Positions 52,747 to 61,796 are shown, numbered from the stretch's first letter. The stretch: 64,000 nucleotides of DNA from QZLE01 sp033852075 (GCA_033852075.1 JAWSVC010000015.1:124001-188000), one strand, 5' to 3'. Numbers and translations are program-made. Notes: generated by a model not told the origin, from the sequence alone.

Positions 52747-54087
52747 TTATAAATCCACAACCAGCAAACCAAACTCAACCTGCAAATCAGTTTTAACCGG
52801 AATTCGAACTATATATCCAGACCCAGGAGCAACATCTAAACGTTCACCGTTTTTATCCAGAATAATATCATCAACAGTAAAACGATAATTGCCACCAGAA
52901 GTAAGTAATTCCACAGAATCACCAAGCCTTAAACGATTTTTAACTTCTATAATCACACAACCATCAATTAATGAATCACCAACAACCTCACCAACAAACT
53001 TCTGATATTTACTCTTAGAGTTACCGGTTTCATAATTTTGCATCTCTGACGGCATATAGCCGCCAAAAAATCCTGACGTATAACCTCGATTGGAAAGCCC
53101 ATCCAGAGAACGCAACAAATCTTTATCAAAAGGTCTACCTGCGGCTGCGTCATCCAAAGCTTTTCTATATGCAGAAACAGCTCTAGATACATAGTAATGA
53201 GACTTAGTGCGTCCCTCAATCTTAATCGAATTAACACCAATACGGGTCAGATCTTCTACAAATTCAATTGCACGCAAATCCTTTGAATTCATGATATAAG
53301 TACCATGCTCATCCTCTGTTATTGGCATGTACTGCCCTTGTCTCTCCTGCTCTTCGATAAGATATTCGTTATCTACAAGATCCCGTTGCTCACCATTATC
53401 AGATTCCAGTGCTGCTCCAGAATAATCAGTTGACTCCTCGTACAATTTATACTTCCAACGACAAGAATTTGCACAAGTCCCTTGGTTAGCATCTCTTTTA
53501 TTAAAATATCCAGATAGAAGACACCTACCGGAATAAGAAATACATAAAGCTCCATGAATGAAAACCTCAATCTCCATATCAGGACACATTTGTCTGATCT
53601 CTTCAATCTCCCGTAAAGTAAGCTCACGAGAAAGAATAACGCGAGAAACACCAACAGACTTCCAAAAATTGACCGATGCATAATTGATTGTATTAGCCTG
53701 AACTGAAAGATGAACAGGAATATCTGGCCACGCTTCACGAGCAAGCATAATAAGACCAGGATCAGCCATAATAAAGGCATCCGGAGTCATCTTAGCAATC
53801 TGCCCCATATGCTCTAAATATGTTTTAACTTTATTATTATGAGGAAAAATATTACTGGTTATATAAACTTTTTTGCCCTGTTCGTGCGCATAATTTATCC
53901 CTTTTTCCAGGTTTTCCATAGAAAAATCATTATTTCTAGCACGTAAACTCCAGCGTGGATGACCTACATAAACTGCATCGGCCCCAAAGGCAAAAGCGTA
54001 TTGTAAACTTTTCATGGTACCGGCCGGAGCCAGTAATTCTGGAGAAGATTTTATATTATTCAAGGCACACTCACTAAAAAAATTCAC
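52747..54087 (-). CDS. trhP: U32 family protein, tRNA hydroxylation protein TrhP (YegQ)
   Basis: 446 residues, close to E. coli YegQ. ELLAPAGTMKSLQYAFAFGADAVYVG opens the family; the Cys cluster CISYSGRC (about residues 183-190) with a further TCANSC is the conserved iron/zinc site. The rest matches the YegQ length, not the longer RlhA (YdcP). TrhP, with TrhO, hydroxylates U34 in tRNAs. Convergent with the upstream pilin. Confidence 0.85.
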   Translation of the reverse strand: MNFFSECALNNIKSSPELLAPAGTMKSLQYAFAFGADAVYVGHPRWSLRARNNDFSMENLEKGINYAHEQGKKVYITSNIFPHNNKVKTYLEHMGQIAKMTPDAFIMADPGLIMLAREAWPDIPVHLSVQANTINYASVNFWKSVGVSRVILSRELTLREIEEIRQMCPDMEIEVFIHGALCISYSGRCLLSGYFNKRDANQGTCANSCRWKYKLYEESTDYSGAALESDNGEQRDLVDNEYLIEEQERQGQYMPITEDEHGTYIMNSKDLRAIEFVEDLTRIGVNSIKIEGRTKSHYYVSRAVSAYRKALDDAAAGRPFDKDLLRSLDGLSNRGYTSGFFGGYMPSEMQNYETGNSKSKYQKFVGEVVGDSLIDGCVIIEVKNRLRLGDSVELLTSGGNYRFTVDDIILDKNGERLDVAPGSGYIVRIPVKTDLQVEFGLLVVDL

Positions 54088-54168
54088 ACAATAAAAATTG
54101 TGCGTATATTAGCGCAGATAACGTATAAAGTCCTTGAAAAATTAAACAATAACAAAAAGGATTTGAGT

Positions 54169-54993
54169 TTAAATTCCTAATGAATCAAGTAAATCATCAA
54201 CCTCTGCCTGACTGGCCTTCGCATTTAAAACAGAATCGCTACTTGCCTTAGTTAAACCGTCTGAACCATCTTCAACAGAAATTTCTTCTGCTTTTACAGT
54301 CATCATTTTATGTATTTGATCAACTATCTTCGCAAATTCATTTAACTGCTGACTAACCCTATCTGCAAACTGAAGTGACATTTCGGCATCAGTAACAGCC
54401 TTTAGCGCACCATCTTCATCAAAACTATTGATGCACTCTCTAACTTTATTCAAATGTTCAAATGTAGTTACACTTTGATCAGCAATATCACTTTTCAAAT
54501 TATCTACAGTTTTAATGATAGATAGTTCATCAATAAACTTTTTAACTTGTGAAACCATTGCTTCATTTAGACGCAAAAGATTAATTTTGTCATGGATAAG
54601 ACTCTTTGTTGCAAGCAAAGAATTAACTCGACTAAGAACATCATCCGCCTCAATAGGCTTAATAACATAATCGGTAGCACCTACACGAAGAGCTTTAAGA
54701 ATACTAAAACGATTATCTAGCCCAGACACAAAAATTACAGGAATAGAACAAGTTTCATCAATATTTCTCATGCGCTCACAAGTCTGAAAACCATCAATAT
54801 CAGGCATGATAACATCAAGAATAATAAGATCAGGCTTCTCAAAAGTAGCCAATTGAATACATTCCTCACCCGTAGAAGCTTCCATAACCTCATATCCGGC
54901 TTCAGTAAGAATTCCCCCTATCACAGAACGCATCAACTGTTCATCATCAGCGACCAAAATACGAAATTTGCTATCGTTAGCCTGATTACTCAT
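54169..54993 (-). CDS. Response regulator with helical C-terminal domain
   Basis: 274 residues. A receiver at about 10-130 has VADDEQ, IILDVIMPD (phospho-Asp about 59) and VIKPIE (Lys about 111). The C-terminal 140 residues are helical with no DNA-binding or enzyme motif recognised, and may be an interaction domain. No histidine kinase is adjacent. Confidence 0.88.
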   Translation of the reverse strand: MSNQANDSKFRILVADDEQLMRSVIGGILTEAGYEVMEASTGEECIQLATFEKPDLIILDVIMPDIDGFQTCERMRNIDETCSIPVIFVSGLDNRFSILKALRVGATDYVIKPIEADDVLSRVNSLLATKSLIHDKINLLRLNEAMVSQVKKFIDELSIIKTVDNLKSDIADQSVTTFEHLNKVRECINSFDEDGALKAVTDAEMSLQFADRVSQQLNEFAKIVDQIHKMMTVKAEEISVEDGSDGLTKASSDSVLNAKASQAEVDDLLDSLGI

Positions 54994-55373
54994 ATCAAAA
55001 AATAATTCCTGTACAAATTAATCCTTAATTTAAAGTGTAACCTAAAAAAATAATGATTCATGTATTTTCGCATGTTTTGTGACTAAATAGACGCGATAAG
55101 TCCTACCATAATCAAACATATTTATTAGTATCTCATTGAATCAACACGGATAATAAAATTAATAGCATCGTTATAAAAAGATATCATCACTAAGTACACA
55201 AATAAATTAAAATTCAAAATAACTGTATAATACAAAATCCGCAAATCAAAATATGATAGGGGCATATTTTTCAAAATAAAGGTAATATTAATAATTTAAT
55301 ACTACAAAACATTCTTCTAGACATATAAAATTCATAAGGAATTATCCTAAATCAAGTTATTCAAGGACAAATA
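54994..55373. other. Divergent intergenic region
   Basis: 380 nt of very AT-rich sequence between the response regulator (-) and the thioesterase (+). A TATAAT at 55226-55231 is a possible -10, but no matching -35 at 17 nt was seen. No gene identified. Confidence 0.4.
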
Positions 55374-55805
55374 ATGGCGCGTATACAAATTGATATGCCA
55401 GAAAGTTACATATTTTCTACCGATATTGACGTAAGAATTTCAGATATAAACTATGGAAATCATGTTGGTAATGACTCAATCCTATCTATAGTACATGAAT
55501 CAAGATGCCGTTTTTTTGCAAGCTTAGGGTTTTCCGAGCTTGACGTAGATGGCTTTGGTATCATAATGACTGATAGTGCAATAGTTTATAAATCTGAATC
55601 TCATTATGGTGAAACACTTACTATTAATATTTCTACACAAGATCATAATAAATATGGGTGTGACATTATTTATCAGGTTATTGAAAAAAACTCTAAACGA
55701 GTAGTTGCAGAAGTTAAGACTGGAATTGTGTTTTTTGACTACGAACAAAAAAAGGTGGCAAATACGCCTCACGCATTTCTAATAAAGATAAACCAGCTAA
55801 ATTAA
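55374..55805 (+). CDS. 4HBT-family acyl-CoA thioesterase
   Basis: 143 residues of hotdog fold with the 4HBT features: DIDVRISDINYGNHVGNDSIL, with the catalytic Asp in the DINYGNH region, and IVHESRCRFFASLGF. It hydrolyses an acyl-CoA or acyl-carrier thioester; the substrate is not evident. An L,D-transpeptidase follows after 17 nt. Confidence 0.88.
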   Translation: MARIQIDMPESYIFSTDIDVRISDINYGNHVGNDSILSIVHESRCRFFASLGFSELDVDGFGIIMTDSAIVYKSESHYGETLTINISTQDHNKYGCDIIYQVIEKNSKRVVAEVKTGIVFFDYEQKKVANTPHAFLIKINQLN

Positions 55806-55822
55806 CAAAAAAAGAGCTACAA

Positions 55823-56839
55823 ATGAAACAGTTAAGGCGTAAAATTAGAAATAATTTTAGAGTGTATACATCACTTGCCTGCCTTGCTATGACTGTGACA
55901 CCCCAATTAACCAATGCAACACCAATTTATCATGAAATTTATGTAAAAAAACGCCATCACCCAGTTGTAATTCCATCTGAAATACCAACTAATATTCCTT
56001 CTATTAAAACAGATGCTACGTTTAAAAATAACTTAACTAGAAATAAAATAGTTTATACACCAACAACAAACCCAATTAATATTCAAAGTAACTCAAAACC
56101 TGTTAATTCTTCTTTAGAATCAATGCTAACTGAAGAACCCCCTCAAAAATACACAGGTATCTCAAAAGCACCTTTTGTGGGTCCGCCCACATTAAGCCAA
56201 TTCAAGGCTAGCAATATTCAAAGCGAAGATAATATACAACTCGCTATGATCAATAGAAAACTAGAAACAGATACCCCTTTATATCTCTATAAAGATAAAA
56301 ACTACTTGCGCAATAATGAAATTAACCACTTCGATAATTTCAATCAGGAAAACGCCAAAGGGCGCTGGATATTAGTTGACACCCTAAAAAAAACTATATC
56401 AGTCATGCATAATAATAAATCAACTTTAACACTACATGACATATCTATCGGAAGAAACGGAACAACAACAGATAAAACTATAAACGACGAAATGACTCCA
56501 ATCGGTAAATTTAAGATCAATCGCATAAATAACAATAGTCAATATAAGTTATTTTTTGGAATAAACTACCCAACGCAATCATATGCTGAACAAGCATATT
56601 TATCTGAAAAAATCGATTTTAAAACCTACCATTCTATTATAGACGCAATTAAAAACAACAACACGCCACCACAACTTACTGATTTGGGTGGATATTTAGG
56701 GATTCACGGACTTGGAAAAGCCGACTTGGAAATACACAAACAATTTAATTGGACAAAAGGCTGCGTTGCAGTAACAAATAAGCAAATAATGAAACTCCGT
56801 AAGTATATAAAACTTGGGACAATTGTTGTTATTAAGTAA
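55823..56839 (+). CDS. L,D-transpeptidase (YkuD family)
   Basis: 338 residues with a signal-like start (YTSLACLAMTVTPQLTNA). The YkuD domain fills the C-terminal half, with GIHGLGKADLEI (catalytic His region) and the active-site Cys314 in TKGCVAV. The first half is an Asn/Thr-rich linker. L,D-transpeptidases use Cys to cross-link peptidoglycan stems or attach lipoproteins to them. The SHGC motif is changed to TKGC, as in some YafK-type members. The Lpp-like gene is next. Confidence 0.85.
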   Translation: MKQLRRKIRNNFRVYTSLACLAMTVTPQLTNATPIYHEIYVKKRHHPVVIPSEIPTNIPSIKTDATFKNNLTRNKIVYTPTTNPINIQSNSKPVNSSLESMLTEEPPQKYTGISKAPFVGPPTLSQFKASNIQSEDNIQLAMINRKLETDTPLYLYKDKNYLRNNEINHFDNFNQENAKGRWILVDTLKKTISVMHNNKSTLTLHDISIGRNGTTTDKTINDEMTPIGKFKINRINNNSQYKLFFGINYPTQSYAEQAYLSEKIDFKTYHSIIDAIKNNNTPPQLTDLGGYLGIHGLGKADLEIHKQFNWTKGCVAVTNKQIMKLRKYIKLGTIVVIK

Positions 56840-56964
56840 ATAAGTGTTTAATTAATTACATTTTTTTAATTGAAACTTATTTTTTTGTCTGTTAATTAGT
56901 GTATCGACCTTTATTACTGAAGGATTTATGCCTACACTTACTGTTGAGTGTTATTTTTGGAAAG

Positions 56965-56982
56965 TTCGGAAAAAAATCCGAA
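56965..56982 (+). promoter_or_regulatory. Hairpin in the 5' leader of the Lpp-like gene
   Basis: Perfect stem TTCGGA/TCCGAA with an AAAAAA loop, just upstream of the strong ribosome-binding site AAGGAG. It may protect this probably abundant mRNA. Confidence 0.5.
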
Positions 56983-57001
56983 ATGTTAAGGAGAAAAAAC
57001 A

Positions 57002-57322
57002 ATGTCAAAAATTTTAGACGTTCTTAAATGGCCACTTCTTGGTGCATCTTTTGCTCTAATGGTTGGTTGCGCTTCAGACGGAAGTGTAGAAGCAATGGCA
57101 AAAGAAGCAAAAGCTGCTGCTGCAACTGCTCAAGAATCTGCAGACGCTGCTCAAGACACAGCTGACGAAGCTGATGCTAAGGCAACAGAAGCTCTTATCA
57201 TTGCTAAAGAAGCAAATGAAAAAGCTGGTAAAGCTGGCGGTATCGCTAAATCTGCGGATTTCAGAGCTACAAGAAACTCTAAGAAAATCGATCGCATGTT
57301 TAAAAAGGCTATGTACAAGTAA
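57002..57322 (+). CDS. Lpp/OprI-like major outer-membrane lipoprotein
   Basis: 106 residues. Signal with lipobox MVGC (Cys at about 23). The mature part is almost all alpha-helical with Ala/Glu/Lys-rich heptads, the Lpp trimeric coiled-coil pattern. It ends in MYK, so a C-terminal Lys is available for attachment to peptidoglycan as in E. coli Lpp (…YRK). A strong ribosome-binding site, a leader hairpin and a strong terminator suggest very high expression. Two L,D-transpeptidase genes flank it, the enzyme class that makes this bond. Confidence 0.85.
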   Translation: MSKILDVLKWPLLGASFALMVGCASDGSVEAMAKEAKAAAATAQESADAAQDTADEADAKATEALIIAKEANEKAGKAGGIAKSADFRATRNSKKIDRMFKKAMYK

Positions 57323-57341
57323 TAGATTTGTATCTAGTTTT

Positions 57342-57373
57342 AAAAGCCCTGGTTAAATCCAGGGCTTTTTTTT
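57342..57373 (+). terminator. Terminator of the Lpp-like gene
   Basis: 11-bp stem AAAAGCCCTGG/CCAGGGCTTTT (57342-57352 and 57359-57369) followed by a T run, a strong rho-independent terminator. Confidence 0.93.
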
Positions 57374-57476
57374 ATATCTATTAACCTATAGAATCACATC
57401 AATCTGTTAGTTTTAATTTGTTTGGATTTTAAACACAAATAAATATAACTACTGATATTACATGAACTTTTTAACC

Positions 57477-57500
57477 AACTAACAATCAAAATTGTTAGTT
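57477..57500. promoter_or_regulatory. Perfect 10-bp inverted repeat
   Basis: AACTAACAAT/ATTGTTAGTT with a CAAA loop, 10 nt before the 20-bp tandem repeats and about 80 nt before the L,D-transpeptidase start. No T run follows, so it is an operator or mRNA hairpin rather than a terminator. Confidence 0.6.
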
Positions 57501-57510
57501 AATATCGATT

Positions 57511-57570
57511 TGATATTGGATTGAGAGATTTGATATTGGATTGAGAGATTTGATATTGGATTGAGAGATT
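57511..57570 (+). repeat. Three perfect 20-bp tandem repeats in a 5' leader
   Basis: TGATATTGGATTGAGAGATT three times without mismatch, plus a partial GATT before the first. It ends 8 nt before the ATG at 57579, so the last copy supplies the GAGAG ribosome-binding site and earlier copies repeat it. Confidence 0.95.
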
Positions 57571-57578
57571 AAAAAAAT

Positions 57579-58529
57579 ATGAAGCATAAACTTCATAAAT
57601 TAAAATTTTTATTGGCCTTATCAGCTTTTATTATTTCTGCAAACTGCTATGCAGGAACTTACATCCTTCCCCCAGAAGGTATTGATATTTTTGGCGAAAC
57701 ATTCACCATAAAGGCTCAAGAAGAAGATACTTTGCTTGATATAGGCCGCCGTTATGGTGTTGGTTTTAATGAGATGAAATCTGCCAACCCCAAAGTTGAT
57801 ATGTGGGTACCAGGCAAAGGTACAAAAATAACAATCCCAACCCAATTTATTCTGCCTCCAGGACCTCGTGAAGGAGTTGTAGTTAATATTGCAGAAATGA
57901 GAATTTATTATTATCCCAAGCCTAAAAAGGGTGAGAAACCTGTAATTACAACATTTCCCATCAGTGTAGGCAGAATGGATTGGAATACTCCTCTTGGCGA
58001 AACCAAAATCATCGCAAAAGTTAAAGATCCTGCATGGTACCCTCCAAAAACCATACGAGATGAGCACGAAGCAGATGGAGATCCTCTTCCAACAAAGGTT
58101 CCCCCAGGACCAGATAACCCTCTCGGAGCCTATGCTATGAGACTTGGTATACCAGGATACCTAATTCATGGCACTAATAAACCTCAAGGTCTTGGAATGC
58201 GAGTAACTCATGGTTGTATACGCATGTATCCGGAGGATATTGAATATTTTTTCAATATAGTTCCTAAAGGTACAAAAGTAAGAATCATAAATGCCCCTTA
58301 CAAAGCAGGTTGGCTAATGGATCAACTCTACTTGGAAGCCCATGAACTTTTAGAGGAAGATGAAATTCAACACAAGGCATTTAATAAATATGAACCTTTG
58401 GTAGATGCCGTAGCAAGAGCAACAGAGCAAAGATTAGAAAAAATTGACAGATTCGCAATTAAACGCATATCTAATGAAAAAACAGGGATACCTCAAATAA
58501 TTTCTCGCAAGGATACCCAGCCCCTTTAA
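57579..58529 (+). CDS. LysM-type L,D-transpeptidase (ErfK/YbiS family)
   Basis: 316 residues: signal (about 1-25), a LysM-like stretch (about 40-88, FTIKAQEEDTLLDIGRRYGV ... KITIP), then the ErfK/YbiS catalytic domain with H197 (LIHGTN) and C213 in VTHGCIRM, followed by the conserved C-terminal tail. In enterobacteria this family (YbiS, ErfK, YcfS) joins Lpp to peptidoglycan. The Lpp-like gene is the preceding gene on the strand, which supports this role. Three tandem repeats sit in the leader. Confidence 0.92.
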   Translation: MKHKLHKLKFLLALSAFIISANCYAGTYILPPEGIDIFGETFTIKAQEEDTLLDIGRRYGVGFNEMKSANPKVDMWVPGKGTKITIPTQFILPPGPREGVVVNIAEMRIYYYPKPKKGEKPVITTFPISVGRMDWNTPLGETKIIAKVKDPAWYPPKTIRDEHEADGDPLPTKVPPGPDNPLGAYAMRLGIPGYLIHGTNKPQGLGMRVTHGCIRMYPEDIEYFFNIVPKGTKVRIINAPYKAGWLMDQLYLEAHELLEEDEIQHKAFNKYEPLVDAVARATEQRLEKIDRFAIKRISNEKTGIPQIISRKDTQPL

Positions 58530-58746
58530 CAGAAAAAGCACTAAGATTTCAAGCTTTTTATGACAAAAAAAATTGATATTCATCACAAAAAGAGTATAAT
58601 TATTATTATAAAAGTAAAAAACAAACTTAAATATCGATGAATAAATTGCGTAGTTAATACAGCAGTCAGTAATAATAAAAATAAGAACCTACACGGATAG
58701 AGGTACAAAAGACAGCTGAATGACACGTAACAGGAGAACCGAAGTC

Positions 58747-59229
58747 ATGGCTGATAATCACCTACTTCAAAGTCTAGTGGATTCTAATTATACAATAGTC
58801 CACATAAAATCTGACGACACTGACAAGCTACTTGATATATTCAACAGGTTTAACCACGAAACCGGTTGTGCAGTGTATAACTGGCAAAAAGATTGCGGCC
58901 TTCACAGAGTTGGCTTTGAACATATTTTGATACCGCGCACAAAATCAGATCAAGATCTAGCAACATATATTAAAACCGCTAGACATTTTGGAATATATTT
59001 TTTAAGTGACTTCCAAGAAGCGCTTAATAAAGAAGCCATTCAAAACCAGATATTAGATATCTCGTTAAAAAAAGATGGTGTACGAAGATTGCTGACCATA
59101 ATTGGTAAAGACGTAAAAATTCCAGAGCAGCTTAAAAGTATTACTTGTACTATAAAACATACTCAAAGACCGGTACAACAAAATACTCAGTCAAACGTCC
59201 ATACATTCGCTGCAGCTTCTGGTTACTAA
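58747..59229 (+). CDS. Possible stand-alone N-terminal domain of AAA+ ATPases, unknown function
   Basis: Starting at 58747 (160 residues) because AGGAG lies 10 nt upstream; a start at 58720 has none at a proper distance. Residues 15-75 (YTIVHIKSDDTDKLLDIFNRF ... CAVYNWQKDCGLHRVG) resemble the small N-terminal domain found before FtsH-like AAA modules in several bacterial ATPases, but no Walker motifs follow. I do not recognise the exact family. A terminator ends the gene. Confidence 0.65.
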   Translation: MADNHLLQSLVDSNYTIVHIKSDDTDKLLDIFNRFNHETGCAVYNWQKDCGLHRVGFEHILIPRTKSDQDLATYIKTARHFGIYFLSDFQEALNKEAIQNQILDISLKKDGVRRLLTIIGKDVKIPEQLKSITCTIKHTQRPVQQNTQSNVHTFAAASGY

Positions 59230-59257
59230 CCATTGCAAACTAGCTTAGTTAATCAGG

Positions 59258-59296
59258 TATTGATGTCCTTAACCGGGCATCAATATATGTTTTCTT
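59258..59296 (+). terminator. Terminator
   Basis: 11-bp stem TATTGATGTCC/GGGCATCAATA (one G-T pair), loop TTAACC, followed by TATGTTTTCTT. Confidence 0.75.
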
Positions 59297-59487
59297 AAAA
59301 AGATTAATTACTTCAACGTAAATCATTTAGCTCACTAATACAACAAAGATACTCTCCTACCTACTTAATCATAAGTGATAAGTGAACCACGTTCAGAAAT
59401 CAATAAAAAAATCAATTACGACACATAATCAGTGCTAGTATTTATATAAGAACAATAATATGCAGTATCTGTAGAAGGTGTGTTTTA

Positions 59488-60366
59488 ATGAGTGATTTTA
59501 TCCGTATTAAAGATTTCAACTGTAAATATAAAATATCTGGCAATCTTTCAAGCAAGGAGAATATTCTATTTCTTAATGGTATTGCCAGTCCAATAGAATC
59601 ATGGTCATATCATAGAAAACGCTTTGAAAGCGATTACAAGGTAATTGGCTTAGAATACCGAGGACAATGGAACTCAGAGGCAACTCCTGGCCCATATTCA
59701 TTCAAGGATCTTGCTGCAGAAGTTGTAGAATTATTAAAGCTAATTAATGTTGAAAACGTCCATATTATTTCCACAAGCCTTGGAGGTGAAATAGCACTAC
59801 AACTAGCTATAGATTTTCCTGAAATCGTTAACAGTATAACTGTCATTGCTTCAGTTTCAGAAGCAGATAATATTTTATTACATCAGGTGTCTAGATGGCG
59901 TGATTTTGCAAGTAACACCGTAACACAACATGACAAGCTACCAGATGAAGAAAAATTTGAGTTTTTAAAAAAGGCTGCTCATCAATTCCTACATAACGCA
60001 ATACCGGAAATGTATGGCAATAAATTTCTAAATCAACAATATCAAATTATCAAAGACAGAGATTTGCAGTTCATGAATAACATAACCAAAAACTTTTTTG
60101 TTGGTCATGCTATATTATGCGAAATGTTTGAAGGCATTGCGGATAAAGAACAAATGACTCCATTTCTGCATAAGATTAAATGCCCATCACTAATTATTGC
60201 GGGAGGCTGTGATATATTAAAACCTCCACGCTATAGCCAAATAATTGCTGACAATATCCCTAACTCAGATTACGTTATATTCCCAGACGCAGGTCACGCT
60301 GTTGCCGTTGAAAAAGCAATACAAGTTTGCGATTTAGCTAAAGAACATATCAAAAGAAGTTCATGA
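59488..60366 (+). CDS. Alpha/beta hydrolase
   Basis: 292 residues. The nucleophile elbow is STSLGGE (Ser), the acid is in AGGCDILKPP (Asp) and the His is in PDAGHAV. The oxyanion region is NGIASPIESW. No signal peptide, so cytoplasmic. The substrate cannot be told. AAGG/GGTG precedes the ATG. Confidence 0.9.
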   Translation: MSDFIRIKDFNCKYKISGNLSSKENILFLNGIASPIESWSYHRKRFESDYKVIGLEYRGQWNSEATPGPYSFKDLAAEVVELLKLINVENVHIISTSLGGEIALQLAIDFPEIVNSITVIASVSEADNILLHQVSRWRDFASNTVTQHDKLPDEEKFEFLKKAAHQFLHNAIPEMYGNKFLNQQYQIIKDRDLQFMNNITKNFFVGHAILCEMFEGIADKEQMTPFLHKIKCPSLIIAGGCDILKPPRYSQIIADNIPNSDYVIFPDAGHAVAVEKAIQVCDLAKEHIKRSS

Positions 60367-60450
60367 GCTTAGATTTTTTTCAAAAACGGAAAGGAAAATT
60401 TATAACTGTTTCCTTTCACATCGCTGAATCTATCTTTTTGGCATAAGACA

Positions 60451-60480
60451 TTGTTAAATGATAATAGCGTGATATTATTA
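60451..60480 (+). promoter_or_regulatory. zur promoter with possible operator
   Basis: TTGTTA (60451-60456), 16-nt spacer, TATTAT (60473-60478). An imperfect inverted repeat TGATAATA/TATTATTA (60459-60480, 7 of 8 pairs) overlaps it and might be an autoregulatory site. It does not match the Zur-box core as closely as 32430-32444. Confidence 0.5.
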
Positions 60481-60511
60481 AGCACATTAAAAAAATGACT
60501 AATGGTTTCTC

Positions 60512-60985
60512 ATGATAAATAAAGCAAGAATTATCGAAGATATTGATCTTGAACAGGCAATGGCTAACGCTGAAGCGTTATGTAAAACTAAAAACGTACG
60601 TCTAACAAAAACACGCAAACGTGTTTTAGAAATTATTTGGCAAAACCAAGGCATACTTAAGGCTTACGACATCCTTGAAGTTCTCGAAAAAGAAGATAAA
60701 TCTGCAAAACCAATAACTATTTACCGAGCTTTAGACTTCTTAATAGACAATGGGTTAGCACATAAAGTTGAGAGTATAAACTCTTTTTTTAGTTGTCCTA
60801 AAATAAACCAAACATGCGAATTTCAACTTCTTATTTGCGATAAGTGTGGAAAGGTTGAAGCTGTTCCAATTCCTGAAGCGTGCAGATCTCTTGATCAGTA
60901 TGCTCAAGAAATGGGATTTAAGGTTACTTCAAAGGTTATAGAAGCCCACGGTGCATGCAAAGATTGTCAATCACAAATGATCTAG
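60512..60985 (+). CDS. zur: Zinc uptake regulator Zur (Fur family)
   Basis: 157 residues. The DNA-binding part has LTKTRKRVLEIIWQNQGILKAYDILEVLE and AKPITIYRALDFLIDNGLAHKVESINSFFSC, the Zur-specific wing. The Cys4 structural zinc site is in CDKCGKVEA and GACKDC. It represses zinc uptake genes when zinc is present. A near-consensus Zur box occurs at 32430-32444. Confidence 0.92.
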   Translation: MINKARIIEDIDLEQAMANAEALCKTKNVRLTKTRKRVLEIIWQNQGILKAYDILEVLEKEDKSAKPITIYRALDFLIDNGLAHKVESINSFFSCPKINQTCEFQLLICDKCGKVEAVPIPEACRSLDQYAQEMGFKVTSKVIEAHGACKDCQSQMI

Positions 60986-61018
60986 AATAATCTATCTGAA
61001 GACGATAGAAGTATTGCC

Positions 61019-61042
61019 TCTATCTATCTATCTATCTATCTA
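61019..61042. repeat. TCTA tetranucleotide repeat over the SDR stop codon
   Basis: Six TCTA units. The stop codon of the SDR gene (TAG on the - strand, 61038-61036) is the first in-frame codon inside the repeat, so gain or loss of units lies mostly after it and would not alter the protein. Confidence 0.9.
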
Positions 61043-61791
61043 GCTAAATACCCGCCATCAACCTCAAGCGCAGTTCCAGTAACGAAAGATGCACTATCGC
61101 TACAAAGCCATAAAACAGCTGAAGCTACTTCACTACAGTTTCCTAATCTTTTAATTGGGTGCATATTTTCAAGCGCTTTCCTAAGCTGATCATTCTCATT
61201 GATCCCCATTCTTTCTAACATTGGGGTTTCAACATACCCCGGACAAATAGCATTTATTCGAATCCCTTTGGTTACATACTCTAAAGCGGCGGTCTTTGTA
61301 AGACCAATAACACCATGTTTTGAAGCACAATAAGGAGATGCAGTCTTATGCCCTACCTTACCCAAGATCGAAGCATTATTTACAATCACTCCACTTTTTT
61401 GTTCTTGCATCACTTCAAGCTCATACTTCATGCAACGCCATACTCCATTTAGGTTTACATCAATCATTTTTACAAATAAACCTTCTTCATAATCTGCCGT
61501 AAAACCTGCAAAACCTGATTCAATACCTGCATTGTTAAATGCATAGTCAATTGAACCAAAACTCGCAAGTCCTTCTTGCATAGACTCCTGTATGCTTTCA
61601 GAGTTTGTAACATCTGTTTGTTTAAAAAGTGCTCTTCCGCCATTATTAATGATTTCAAATTGAAGACGAGGTCCCTCTATATCATCTATATCGGCAATAA
61701 CTACAGCCACTCCGCTTTTTGCAAAATCCAATGCAACCTGTCTTCCAATTCCTGACGCACCACCACTAATAAACACTGTTTTTTTACTCAT
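61036..61791 (-). CDS. Short-chain dehydrogenase/reductase
   Basis: ATG at 61791 (251 residues) is favoured over a GTG at 61803. The NAD(P)-binding motif is SGGASGIG, then NNAG and the catalytic Ser, Tyr and Lys in NNASI and PYCASKHG. The closing SFVTGTALEVDGGYL is typical of SDR enzymes. The Asp in ADIDD after the glycine motif suggests NAD(H). The substrate is unknown. It follows the J-domain gene by 5 nt. Confidence 0.92.
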   Translation of the reverse strand: MSKKTVFISGGASGIGRQVALDFAKSGVAVVIADIDDIEGPRLQFEIINNGGRALFKQTDVTNSESIQESMQEGLASFGSIDYAFNNAGIESGFAGFTADYEEGLFVKMIDVNLNGVWRCMKYELEVMQEQKSGVIVNNASILGKVGHKTASPYCASKHGVIGLTKTAALEYVTKGIRINAICPGYVETPMLERMGINENDQLRKALENMHPIKRLGNCSEVASAVLWLCSDSASFVTGTALEVDGGYLAR

Positions 61792-61796
61792 AATTT

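Noticed and set aside
57174..57356. A second frame across the Lpp-like gene
   Set aside because: A shifted frame of the Ala/Glu-rich coiled coil, running through the terminator; no ribosome-binding site.
57511..57570. CRISPR array
   Set aside because: Three 20-bp units with no spacer between them.
60435..60455. Sigma-54-like TGGCAT site before zur
   Set aside because: The -12 element does not fit at the required spacing, whereas a sigma-70 pair does.
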